Source of the DNA: Oscillospiraceae bacterium | GTDB taxonomy: Bacteria > Bacillota > Clostridia > Oscillospirales > CAG-272 | DNA: 64,000 nt | NCBI GenBank assembly: GCA_015064735.1 | Contig: SVRP01000004.1 | Span: forward strand, 76,800-140,799 | Reading direction: 5' to 3' | In this document: piece by piece, positions 34,030 through 42,200 of the stretch | Numbering within the stretch: position 1 is the stretch's first letter | Layout of the letters: every line of letters begins with the position of its first letter | Translations under genes and position numbers: made by a program | Notes under the pieces: model-generated | Told to the model about the DNA's origin: nothing | Databases searched by the model: none | The model's input: the letters and a program-made list of their open reading frames with translations, nothing else

Positions 34030-35076
34030 ATGAAAAAGAGAATTATTATAGCGGTATGCGCCCTTTTGGTCATAGCCCTGCTGTTTGTGTTCTTTACGGC
34101 GTTGGTGATGCCAAAATACACCGACTCGAAGCAAATAGAGGGAAGACTTATCGGCGAATACTACGAGGAGGCGGGAGGACACGACGTTCTTTTTGTAGGC
34201 GACTGTGAGGTCTACGAAAGCTTTGTTCCCGCTATCCTTTGGGAAAAATACGGCATATCCTCTTACGTAAGAGGAAGTCCTCAACAGCTTGTATGGCAGT
34301 CATACTATCTCCTTGAGGAAATGTTCAAATATGAAAATCCCAAGGCTGTTGTGTTCAACGTCCTTGCTCTTAAATACGGAGAGCCGAGAGACGAGGCTAT
34401 GAACAGAATGACCCTTGACGGTATGAAGTGGTCAAGCTCAAAGCGTAAGGCGATAAGAGCGTCCATGACAGAGGGCGAAAAGCTTGCCGACTATATGATA
34501 CCCATTTTGAGGTATCATTCGAGAATAACCGAGCTTACGTGGGATGATTTTAAATACGTATTCAAAAAGCCCGACAGAGTATCTGACAGCGGATACCTTA
34601 TGAACGTGGGAGTAAAGCCCACACCGGAATACTATATAGGTATGGCGGGAGACCCTTTGTACGATTATACGCTCCCCGCAAGGGCAATGGAGTATCTTGA
34701 TATGATGAAAAATCTGTGCCGCGAAAAGGGCTGTGAGCTTGTTCTCGTGAAGGCACCTACCAATTCTGTTATGTACTACTGGTATGACGAGTGGGATGAG
34801 CAGATTTGCGACTATGCCGAAAAGAACGGACTTGCGTATTATAACCTTATAGATGAGTGCGATAATATCGGAATAGATTGGAATACCGATACTTACGATA
34901 TGGGAGCGCACCTTAACGTGTACGGAGCAGAGAAGACTTCTGCTTACTTTGGTAAGATCCTTTCCGTAAATCACGGCATAGCCGACCGTCGCGGTGAGAG
35001 CGATATTGCGGCAAAGTGGCAGGAAAGACTGAATGCCTATTACGCGCGTAAAAAAGAAATGGAGAGTAAACAATGA
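34030..35076 (+). CDS. DltD/SGNH-like extracytoplasmic protein with Cys in place of the catalytic Ser
   Basis: 348 aa. An N-terminal anchor (residues ~5-24) leads to an SGNH-type domain. Block I reads VLFVGDCEVYESF, where the usual GDS(L) serine is Cys59. Block V is recognisable as YDMGAHLNVYG (~residues 287-297) with a candidate Asp/His pair. It is the last transfer-type protein of the operon and would act outside the membrane on the acyl acceptor. The Cys substitution is in a very conserved context (GDCEVYESF...RGSPQQLVWQSYY), so it looks like a subfamily trait rather than a sequencing error. Its 3' end overlaps the lipoprotein gene by 4 bases. Confidence 0.8.
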   Translation: MKKRIIIAVCALLVIALLFVFFTALVMPKYTDSKQIEGRLIGEYYEEAGGHDVLFVGDCEVYESFVPAILWEKYGISSYVRGSPQQLVWQSYYLLEEMFKYENPKAVVFNVLALKYGEPRDEAMNRMTLDGMKWSSSKRKAIRASMTEGEKLADYMIPILRYHSRITELTWDDFKYVFKKPDRVSDSGYLMNVGVKPTPEYYIGMAGDPLYDYTLPARAMEYLDMMKNLCREKGCELVLVKAPTNSVMYYWYDEWDEQICDYAEKNGLAYYNLIDECDNIGIDWNTDTYDMGAHLNVYGAEKTSAYFGKILSVNHGIADRRGESDIAAKWQERLNAYYARKKEMESKQ

Positions 35077-35597
35077 AAAAATATATTTTCAGAATATTGG
35101 CGATTGTTCTTTGCTTTATAATGGCTGCTTCTGCTGTAGCATGTACAGAGGAAGGTTCCGAGACTACGGCTGACAACGGTGGAAACAAGCCGGTTTCATC
35201 GAGTTACTCCGTAAAATATAACGGAACAGATATCAAGCTCGGCTCAAATTGGAACAGTATTGAAAGCAAGCTTGGCACTCCCGTCGGCAGTCTGCCTACC
35301 GGAAACTGCGGAGGTAAGGGTGAAACCTACAGATACGATTATTCCGCTTTAGCTATTACCGTAGTTCATTATACAGACGGAGATCCGCTTGTAGATATCA
35401 TTACCTTTAAAAATGATGCGGCAACTACGGATAAGGGAATTTATATAGGATCTTCGAAGAACGACGTAATAAACGCTTACGGTCAGCCTACAGAGGAAAA
35501 TGAAAGTAGCATTAAGTACGTGAACGGAGACGCGGTATTTACATTCGGAATCGCGGACGGAAAGGTAAACGGAATAACTCTTAAGAAAAACGGCTGA
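35073..35597 (+). CDS. Small lipoprotein of unknown function
   Basis: 174 aa. A lipoprotein signal (FRILAIVLCFIMAASAVAC) puts the lipid-attachment cysteine near residue 24. A short Glu/Thr/Ser linker follows, then two similar halves: IKLGSNWNSIESKLGTPVG (~60-78) and IYIGSSKNDVINAYGQPTE (~130-148), a pair resembling SmpA/BamE-like or DUF4309-like beta-alpha repeats. I recognise no exact family. It overlaps the DltD-like gene by ATGA and closes the operon, so it probably serves the same envelope process. Confidence 0.8.
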   Translation: MKKYIFRILAIVLCFIMAASAVACTEEGSETTADNGGNKPVSSSYSVKYNGTDIKLGSNWNSIESKLGTPVGSLPTGNCGGKGETYRYDYSALAITVVHYTDGDPLVDIITFKNDAATTDKGIYIGSSKNDVINAYGQPTEENESSIKYVNGDAVFTFGIADGKVNGITLKKNG

Positions 35598-35625
35598 TAA
35601 ATGTATACGCCATAACACGGTAAGG

Positions 35626-35670
35626 AACTGCTTTGCAATGATGTCATAACGCATTGCAAGGCAGTTTTTA
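35626..35670 (+). terminator. Terminator of the envelope operon
   Basis: AACTGCTTTGCAATG (35626-35640) pairs with CATTGCAAGGCAGTT (35652-35666; two G-U or mismatches), followed by TTTTA. Confidence 0.85.
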
Positions 35671-35775
35671 TTCCTTTTTAACGGTATTTTTCCTTACGTT
35701 GATGTGAATAATAATAAGTAAGTACAGATTTTAGCACTGTTCACAAATAATTAACAAAAAAATTCATATAAACAC

Positions 35776-35804
35776 TTGACAAAAGAACAAAAAAGTGATA
35801 AATT
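35776..35804 (+). promoter_or_regulatory. Sigma-A promoter of the hrcA-dnaK operon
   Basis: TTGACA (35776-35781), 17 bases, TAAATT (35799-35804). The predicted start falls about 5 bases ahead of the CIRCE operator. Confidence 0.75.
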
Positions 35805-35815
35805 TTATACAGAGG

Positions 35816-35842
35816 TTAGCACTCAGTAAAAAAGAGTGCTAA
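35816..35842 (+). promoter_or_regulatory. CIRCE operator (HrcA binding site)
   Basis: Perfect TTAGCACTC-N9-GAGTGCTAA (35816-35824 and 35834-35842). HrcA binds it to repress the operon; heat shock titrates GroEL away from HrcA and relieves repression. Confidence 0.98.
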
Positions 35843-35883
35843 CTGCAAAACAAAAAGAGCGAGAGGAGGAGAATGTTCTTACT

Positions 35884-36969
35884 ATGAAAGAAAAAGAACT
35901 CAGTGAGCGAAAAAAGGTTATATTAAAGGCCCTTGTTGAGGCTCATATAGAGGGCGGAGAGCCCGTAGGTTCTAAGTATATCATGCAGAACAATCTGCTT
36001 ACCTGCTCCTCTGCGACAATACGAAATGAAATGGCGGAGCTTGAGCAAATGGGATATCTTGTTCAGCCTCACACTTCGGCAGGTAGAGTGCCAAGTGAGC
36101 TGGGATACCGTTTTTACGTTGACTCTCTTGTAGAGCAGTACGCAAAAACCACCACAGAGGTCGTGCAGATAAACCAATTGCTGAAAGCAAAAATGGCAGA
36201 AATAGATCAGATACTTGAAACGGCATCACGTCTTGCTTCAAGTATGACGAACTATACCGGTATTGCCATAAAGCCAAAGGCATCTTCGGCAACAATGCAG
36301 AAATTTGAAGCCGTTTCTATTGACGGTAACAATTTCGCAATACTCATGATAACCTCGGGCGGAGTAGTAAAGACAAAAAAGGTAAAGACCTACAGTCAGA
36401 TTTCAGCTGAAGCGCTCAAAAAGCTCGGAACGCTTATGAACGAATATCTTTGCGGTCTGTCGGCTGACATGATAACACTTCCTATTATAATGGAAATGGA
36501 AAGTGCTATGGGAGAAGCTGCCTTTCTGGTAAATCCGTCTGTCAAGGCTGTCTATGAGGTTATGAACGAGCTTGACGGCGGGGAAATGAAGTATTCGGGA
36601 ATTAATCATTTGCTGAAATACCCGGAATATTCGGACACTCAGCAATTCGGTCAGCTTCTCGGAACTCTTGAAAATCAAGAGGAGATATTGGATCTTGTAT
36701 CCAAAAATCAATCCGACGAAATAAACGTTCTCATCGGCTCGGAAAGTCCCGTTCAGGTAATGAACAATTCGTCGTTGGTTTTTAAGCCTATAAAGAAAAA
36801 CGGAAAGACAATAGGTGTTATAGGAGTTTTAGGACCGAGACGAATGAATTACAAGCAGGTTCTCAGTACTATTGAGGAGATAACCGGAAGCATCTCGACA
36901 ATGATAGACGGAGAGACATCCACGGAAAAACAAATAACGGAAAAAGGAGAAGGTAATGGAGGAGAATAA
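35884..36969 (+). CDS. hrcA: Heat-inducible transcription repressor HrcA
   Basis: About 361 aa from ATG 35884. A winged helix at the N-terminus (KKVILKALVEAHIEGGEPVGSKYI) and the motif GRVPSELGYRFYVD near residue 65 are HrcA hallmarks; the C-terminal domain ends VLGPRRMNYKQVLSTIEEI. It represses its own operon through the CIRCE at 35816. An upstream in-frame GTG at 35836 lies inside the CIRCE and is rejected. GGAGGAG sits 12 bases before the ATG, rather far, and a four-codon frame at 35873 ends exactly in the ATGA of this start, which might give coupling. Confidence 0.96.
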   Translation: MKEKELSERKKVILKALVEAHIEGGEPVGSKYIMQNNLLTCSSATIRNEMAELEQMGYLVQPHTSAGRVPSELGYRFYVDSLVEQYAKTTTEVVQINQLLKAKMAEIDQILETASRLASSMTNYTGIAIKPKASSATMQKFEAVSIDGNNFAILMITSGGVVKTKKVKTYSQISAEALKKLGTLMNEYLCGLSADMITLPIIMEMESAMGEAAFLVNPSVKAVYEVMNELDGGEMKYSGINHLLKYPEYSDTQQFGQLLGTLENQEEILDLVSKNQSDEINVLIGSESPVQVMNNSSLVFKPIKKNGKTIGVIGVLGPRRMNYKQVLSTIEEITGSISTMIDGETSTEKQITEKGEGNGGE

Positions 36970-37576
36970 TAACAATATTACCGAGGAAGAGATTCTCAAG
37001 GAAACCGAGAGTCATGTAGAGGCACAGGCAGAAGCCGAAGAAGCAAATACAGAAACCGAGACCGAAAAAAGCACAAAGAGCGAAAAGAAAAAGTCGAAGA
37101 AGCTTGAAAGCGAAAATGCCGAGCTCAGAAAAATGCTTGACGAAAAGAGCAGGGAGCTTTCAGAGCTTAACGATAAGTATTTGAGACTTTTTGCGGAATA
37201 CGACAATTTCAGGAAACGCACGGCGAAGGAAAAGGAAAGCGCTTACGCCGATGCTTGCTGCGATACGCTTGAGCACATACTTCCCGTTCTTGATAATCTT
37301 GAGAGAGCGGCGCAGTACAACACCGAGGACAATGCGGAGACTCCTATGGGTAAGGGACTTGAGCTTACCTTGAAGAGCTTTGTGGAGGCGCTTTCAAAGC
37401 TGGGAGTTGCCGAGATAGAAGCCCTCGGAAAGGAATTTGACCCCAACATTCACAATGCCGTAATGCATATAGAAGATGAAAACGAGAGCGAAAATACCGT
37501 TGTCGAGGTTTTCATGAAGGGATATGCAAAGGGCGATAAGGTCCTTCGCCATTCTATGGTTAAGGTCGCAAACTAA
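36956..37576 (+). CDS. grpE: Nucleotide exchange factor GrpE
   Basis: 206 aa. A long Glu/Lys-rich N-terminal stretch and coiled coil (residues ~35-95) leads to LRLFAEYDNFRKRTAKEKE and a C-terminal beta domain with NIHNAVMHIEDENE and GYAKGDKVLRHSMVKV. GrpE releases ADP from DnaK. It overlaps the hrcA end by 14 bases with AAGGAGAAGG ahead of the ATG, so it is translationally coupled. Confidence 0.96.
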   Translation: MEENNNNITEEEILKETESHVEAQAEAEEANTETETEKSTKSEKKKSKKLESENAELRKMLDEKSRELSELNDKYLRLFAEYDNFRKRTAKEKESAYADACCDTLEHILPVLDNLERAAQYNTEDNAETPMGKGLELTLKSFVEALSKLGVAEIEALGKEFDPNIHNAVMHIEDENESENTVVEVFMKGYAKGDKVLRHSMVKVAN

Positions 37577-37618
37577 TTTGAAAAAATAAAAAATTAAATC
37601 CCAAAGGAGGAAATTATC

Positions 37619-39460
37619 ATGGGAAAGATTATAGGAATAGATTTAGGAACCACAAACTCTTGTGTGGCAGTATTTGAGGGCGGTGAGCCCATAGTTATCC
37701 CCAATCCCGAAGGAGCGAGAACGACTCCTTCCGTAGTAGCTTTCACCAAGGCGGGTGAGAGAATGGTAGGTCAGGTTGCAAAGCGCCAGGCTATTACCAA
37801 CCCTGACAGAACTGTTATCAGTATCAAGCGTGAGATGGGTTCTGCGTTCAGAAAAGAAATAGACGGCAAGAATTACACACCTCAGGAAATATCCGCGATG
37901 ATTCTCCAGAAGCTTAAGGCTGACGCTGAGGCTTATCTCGGAACAAGTGTAACACAGGCTGTTATTACCGTTCCCGCATACTTCTCCGATGCGCAGAGAC
38001 AGGCGACCAAGGACGCGGGTAAGATCGCGGGACTTGAGGTATTGAGAATTATCAACGAGCCGACGGCGGCTGCGCTTGCTTACGGCATGGATAAGGAAAA
38101 TGACCAGAAGATACTCGTATTCGACCTTGGCGGCGGTACCTTTGACGTATCTCTTATGGAAATATCCGACGGCGTATTCGAAGTTCTTGCTACGGCCGGT
38201 AACAACCGTCTCGGCGGCGACGACTTCGACGAGAGAATCATTACCTGGATGGTCGATCGCTTCAAGGCAGAAAACGGAGTTGATCTCCGTAACGACAAGA
38301 TGGTAATGCAGAGACTCAAGGAAGCTGCTGAAAAGGCAAAGATTGAGCTTTCCGGTATGCCCAGCACCAACATCAATCTCCCCTTCATTACCGCAACCGC
38401 TGCAGGTCCTCTCCACTTTGACGCTAACCTTACCAAGGCGGAGTTTGACAAAATTACCGCAGACCTCGTAGAAGCAACCATGAGACCTCTCCGTCAGGTT
38501 CTTTCCGACGCAGGTGTGTCCTCCTCCGAGGTTGATAAGGTTCTTCTCGTAGGTGGCTCCACAAGAATTCCCGCGGTTCAGGAAGCGGTTAAGAAGTTCC
38601 TCGGTAAGGAGCCCTTTAAGGGAATCAACCCCGACGAGTGCGTTGCTATCGGTGCCGCAATTCAGGGCGGTGTTCTTGGCGGAGACGTTAAAGATCTTCT
38701 CCTTCTCGACGTTACTCCTCTTTCTCTCGGTATCGAGACTCTCGGTGGAGTATTTAACAAGATCATAGAAAGAAATACTACCATTCCCGTAAAGAAGAGC
38801 CAGGTATATTCTACCGCGGCTAACGGTCAGACCTCTGTTGAAATTCACGTCCTCCAGGGCGAGCGTGAGATGGCTGCTTATAATACAACTCTCGGCAGAT
38901 TTATACTTGACGGTATTCCCGCAGCTCCCAGAGGAGTTCCTCAGATCGAGGTAACCTTTGATATAGACGCTAACGGTATCGTTAACGTAAGCGCAAGAGA
39001 CCTTGGCACGGGTAAGGAGCAGCATATAACCATCACCTCCTCTACCAATATGTCCAAGGAAGAGATCGATAAGGCTGTAAGAGATGCTGAAATGTTCGCT
39101 GAGGAGGACAAGAAGCAGAAGGAAGCCGTTGAGATTAAGAATCGCGCGGATTCTCTTGTATTCCAGTCCGAAAAGACTCTTGAAGAGGTAGGCGACAAGG
39201 TATCCGAGGATGAAAAGGCTCCAATCAAAGACGCTATAGAAAAGCTTAAGGCTTCCATTGCGTCCAACGATACGGAAACTATTAAGGCAGATACCGAGGC
39301 TCTTGAAAAGGCATTCTATGCGCTTTCCGAGAAGCTTTACGCACAGCAGGGAGGAGCGCAGGGCTTCGATCCTAACAATATGGGCGGCGATGCAGGCAAC
39401 GGCGCAGGCGGAGACGGAACCTACTACAATGCAGATTACGAGGATAAGACTAACGAGTAA
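37619..39460 (+). CDS. dnaK: Chaperone DnaK (Hsp70)
   Basis: 613 aa. [18 protein letters not shown] opens the actin-like ATPase; [12 protein letters not shown] near residue 167 and [15 protein letters not shown] near 310 are the Hsp70 signatures. The substrate domain starts after the [14 protein letters not shown] linker at ~365, and the Gly-rich C-terminal tail is typical. AAGGAGG precedes the ATG 42 bases after grpE. Codon use is the most strongly biased in the window, as expected for high expression. Confidence 0.99.
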   Translation: MGKIIGIDLGTTNSCVAVFEGGEPIVIPNPEGARTTPSVVAFTKAGERMVGQVAKRQAITNPDRTVISIKREMGSAFRKEIDGKNYTPQEISAMILQKLKADAEAYLGTSVTQAVITVPAYFSDAQRQATKDAGKIAGLEVLRIINEPTAAALAYGMDKENDQKILVFDLGGGTFDVSLMEISDGVFEVLATAGNNRLGGDDFDERIITWMVDRFKAENGVDLRNDKMVMQRLKEAAEKAKIELSGMPSTNINLPFITATAAGPLHFDANLTKAEFDKITADLVEATMRPLRQVLSDAGVSSSEVDKVLLVGGSTRIPAVQEAVKKFLGKEPFKGINPDECVAIGAAIQGGVLGGDVKDLLLLDVTPLSLGIETLGGVFNKIIERNTTIPVKKSQVYSTAANGQTSVEIHVLQGEREMAAYNTTLGRFILDGIPAAPRGVPQIEVTFDIDANGIVNVSARDLGTGKEQHITITSSTNMSKEEIDKAVRDAEMFAEEDKKQKEAVEIKNRADSLVFQSEKTLEEVGDKVSEDEKAPIKDAIEKLKASIASNDTETIKADTEALEKAFYALSEKLYAQQGGAQGFDPNNMGGDAGNGAGGDGTYYNADYEDKTNE

Positions 39461-39472
39461 TCACAAATAATA

Positions 39473-39501
39473 GCGGGAAAGGGATAAAAACCCTTTCCCG
39501 C
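39473..39501 (+). other. Intercistronic hairpin between dnaK and dnaJ
   Basis: GCGGGAAAGGG (39473-39483) pairs perfectly with CCCTTTCCCGC (39491-39501), but no T-run follows (GAAAGCATAT). It is more likely an mRNA-stabilising or partial-termination structure lowering dnaJ relative to dnaK. Confidence 0.7.
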
Positions 39502-39538
39502 GAAAGCATATATAAACATAGATTGAACAGAGGAATAT

Positions 39539-40681
39539 ATGGCAGATAAAAGAGACTACTATGAGGTGCTTGGGCTTAATAAGGGTGCAAGTGAGGCTGA
39601 AATAAAGAAGGCTTATCGTACTCTTGCAAAAAAGTATCATCCCGACCTCAATCCGGGCGATGCTGATGCCGAAGCAAAATTCAAGGAAATAAACGAAGCT
39701 AACGACGTTCTTTCAGATCCCGATAAGAAAGCAAAATATGACCAATTCGGTCATGCCGCATTCGACCCCTCTGCGGGAGGAGGATTTGACGGAGGCTATG
39801 GAGGCTTTAGCGATTTTGGAGATATCGGCGATATTTTCAGCAGCTTTTTCGGAGGCGGTTTCGGTGGATCTTCCGGTCAGCGCCGGAACGGACCAATGCG
39901 CGGTGAAGATATCGGAGTAAGGGTTACTGTAAGCTTCAATGAGGCTGCATTTGGAACAAAAAAGGATATTTCATTTAATCGCATTCAAAAATGTGATGAC
40001 TGTAAGGGATCGGGCGCTGCTAAAGGAACAGATGCCGAGACCTGCCGCGCCTGCGGTGGAACCGGACAGAAGCGCATAACGCAGAGAATAGGCGGAATGG
40101 CATTCCAGACTACGGCAACATGTGATTCCTGCCGCGGAAGCGGTAAAATAATAAAGACACCTTGTAACAATTGTAAGGGCAAGGGTTACGTCAAGGTAAA
40201 TAAAAAGGTTAGTGTAACTATACCGGCGGGTATTGACGACGGTGGACGAATAGCGCTTCGCGGAATGGGATGCGACGGAAGAAACGGCGGTCCTGCTGGA
40301 GATGTGATACTCACTGTTGAAGTGAAGCCTCACCCCGTGTTTGAGAGAGACGGATACGACATATTTTGTGAGATACCCATAACTGTAACCGAGGCTACTC
40401 TCGGAGCCGAAATAGAGATTCCTACGCTTGAGGGTAAGGAGAAGTTTACAATTCCCGAGGGAACTCAGCCAGGTACTCAGTTTACCGTGAAACAAAAGGG
40501 AATACCCTATATAAACAATTCCAACAGACGCGGAGATCTTATCTTCGCTGTTAATGTGGAAATTCCTAAGAATCTGAACAAGGACCAAAAGGAAAAAATG
40601 CGCAAGTTTGCCGATTGCTGTAAAGACGGTAATTATGCTAAAAAGCAGAGCTTCTTTAAGCGCGTTTTTGACAAAAAATGA
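39539..40681 (+). CDS. dnaJ: Chaperone DnaJ (Hsp40)
   Basis: 380 aa type I DnaJ. The J domain (residues 1-70) has [10 protein letters not shown] with the HPD loop. A Gly/Phe-rich linker follows, then four zinc-binding repeats, [24 protein letters not shown] and CNNCKGKG (about 145-220), and the C-terminal substrate domain. It stimulates DnaK ATPase. It is 78 bases after dnaK, behind the intercistronic hairpin, and its stop overlaps upstream codons of the prmA frame. Confidence 0.98.
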   Translation: MADKRDYYEVLGLNKGASEAEIKKAYRTLAKKYHPDLNPGDADAEAKFKEINEANDVLSDPDKKAKYDQFGHAAFDPSAGGGFDGGYGGFSDFGDIGDIFSSFFGGGFGGSSGQRRNGPMRGEDIGVRVTVSFNEAAFGTKKDISFNRIQKCDDCKGSGAAKGTDAETCRACGGTGQKRITQRIGGMAFQTTATCDSCRGSGKIIKTPCNNCKGKGYVKVNKKVSVTIPAGIDDGGRIALRGMGCDGRNGGPAGDVILTVEVKPHPVFERDGYDIFCEIPITVTEATLGAEIEIPTLEGKEKFTIPEGTQPGTQFTVKQKGIPYINNSNRRGDLIFAVNVEIPKNLNKDQKEKMRKFADCCKDGNYAKKQSFFKRVFDKK

Positions 40682-40698
40682 TTGCATCGGAGGATAAA

Positions 40699-41652
40699 AT
40701 GGACAAGGATTATATCTGCGAGGATTGGGGAGAGGTAAGCGAATGGAGCCAGATAAAGGTTACCGTTAAGCTTCCTTTGCTCGATGAGGTAGTGGCGGTC
40801 ATGAACATGATATCCAACTATCTTCAGATTGAGGATTACAGTGATATTGACCTCAAGACCTGCTACGGGGACCTGATTGACGAAAAGATACTGAACGCAG
40901 ATAAAACCATAGCGTCGGTCAGCGTATATCTTCCTGCTGACGGAGGTGTTTCTGACACCGTAACCTTTCTTAAGGACAGATTTAGCGCTCTTAATATAGA
41001 TGCGAAGCTTGAAATAAGCGGTCTTAATGAGGAGGATTGGGCAAATTCGTGGAAGGCATACTATAAGCCAATACGCATCGGTGAGAAGATCGTTATCGTT
41101 CCCGCTTGGGAAAAGTACGACGCAAAAGAGGACGATATAATAGTTCGTATGGACCCCGGAATGGCGTTCGGTACCGGAACACACGAGACAACGAGACTGG
41201 TTATTGGGCTGCTTGAAAAATACGTAAAGCCCGACGTATCTGTTTTAGACGTTGGATGCGGAAGCGGAATTCTCGCTATCTGCGCTTCAAAGCTTGGTGC
41301 CGGATACTGTAAAGCATACGATATTGATCCTGTGGCAGTAAAGGTTGCAAGAGAAAATATCAAGGACAGCGGTCTTGATAACGTAAGCTGCGACGTATCC
41401 GACCTTTTGAAGCAGGTAGATACTGAGTGCGCACCGTACGGTGTTATTTGTGCCAATATCGTCGCAGATATAATAATTCGAATGACCCCAGACGTTGGCA
41501 GATTAATGGACGAAAATTCGGTCATTCTTGCATCCGGAATAATTGTAGAGCGCTCTGAGGACGTAATAAATTGTTTCGAACAGAACGGATTTTCAATAGC
41601 CGAAAGGGTAGAGGAAAATGGCTGGTGTGCTTTGGTTGTCAAAAAGGCATAA
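40699..41652 (+). CDS. prmA: Ribosomal protein L11 methyltransferase
   Basis: About 317 aa. The SAM site reads VLDVGCGSGILAICASKLG near residue 185, and GMAFGTGTHETTRL near 155 is PrmA-specific. It trimethylates L11. ATG 40699 is chosen because CGGAGG lies 6-10 bases upstream; an ATG at 40678 has none. Its place after dnaJ is a conserved arrangement in Firmicutes. A terminator follows at 41748. Confidence 0.95.
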   Translation: MDKDYICEDWGEVSEWSQIKVTVKLPLLDEVVAVMNMISNYLQIEDYSDIDLKTCYGDLIDEKILNADKTIASVSVYLPADGGVSDTVTFLKDRFSALNIDAKLEISGLNEEDWANSWKAYYKPIRIGEKIVIVPAWEKYDAKEDDIIVRMDPGMAFGTGTHETTRLVIGLLEKYVKPDVSVLDVGCGSGILAICASKLGAGYCKAYDIDPVAVKVARENIKDSGLDNVSCDVSDLLKQVDTECAPYGVICANIVADIIIRMTPDVGRLMDENSVILASGIIVERSEDVINCFEQNGFSIAERVEENGWCALVVKKA

Positions 41653-41747
41653 ATGGTCTTAAGCAATAAAAGCGCAAACTCGAATGACTCGTATCCCTAA
41701 GGACAGTTTTTGAAATTTAATAGAATACGTTACCTACCAATAGAAAA

Positions 41748-41783
41748 AGGACAGAGAATTTTTGCGTTCTCTGTCCTCTTTTC
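41748..41783 (+). terminator. Terminator of the heat-shock operon
   Basis: AGGACAGAGAA (41748-41758) and TTCTCTGTCCT (41767-41777) with an 8-base loop, then CTTTTC. Confidence 0.88.
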
Positions 41784-42184
41784 TTGACAAGCACCGACTT
41801 AATTAAAGACAACAAGATTTTTGCCAAAAGTAACGCAAAGGCACTTTTGACAATTACATTTCAAAAGCTCTTTACCTACCTTCCGAGAGGCGAAAAATAG
41901 CCTTCTCCTGAGGGAGAAGGTGGCAGCCGCAGGCTGACGGATGAGGAGTTTGTTTGGTGCTTGATCACACCTCATCCACCGCTATCGCGGTCCCCCTTCC
42001 CCCACTGGGGAAGGCTTGGTTGGTACAAGTCCATTTGTTTACATACAGACGAATTTTGGGTTGTTGTCTTTAATTAAAGCATATGAACCGCTACATCTAT
42101 GGACACAAATATAAAAATACGGCATACCTCTTTCGAGATATACCGTATCCTTGAAAAACTGATCTTTAGAGTACACCCCTAAAG
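41779..42184 (-). repeat. Composite intergenic repeat, copy 2 (inverted)
   Basis: About 405 bases matching 12500-13012 in reverse orientation, with all landmarks in the same order and two short insertions missing. The far end (CTTTAGAGTACACCCCTAAA, 42164-42183) lies 17 bases from the stop of the adjacent gene; copy 1's matching end likewise begins about 23 bases after a stop codon. No coding capacity. Confidence 0.85.
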
Positions 42185-42200
42185 AGCTTGCGTTTTTTAT

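Noticed and set aside
35836-35883. GTG start 16 codons upstream in hrcA
   Set aside because: The codons overlap the CIRCE operator and lie before the GGAGGAG site; ATG 35884 fits the HrcA N-terminus.
37643-39025. 460-codon antisense frame over dnaK
   Set aside because: Long antisense frames over dnaK are a known artefact of its codon bias. No ribosome site or domain supports it.
12500-42184. The inverted repeats as ends of a composite transposon
   Set aside because: The 29 kb between contains housekeeping genes (valS, dnaK) and no transposase or integrase, and each copy is complete on its own.
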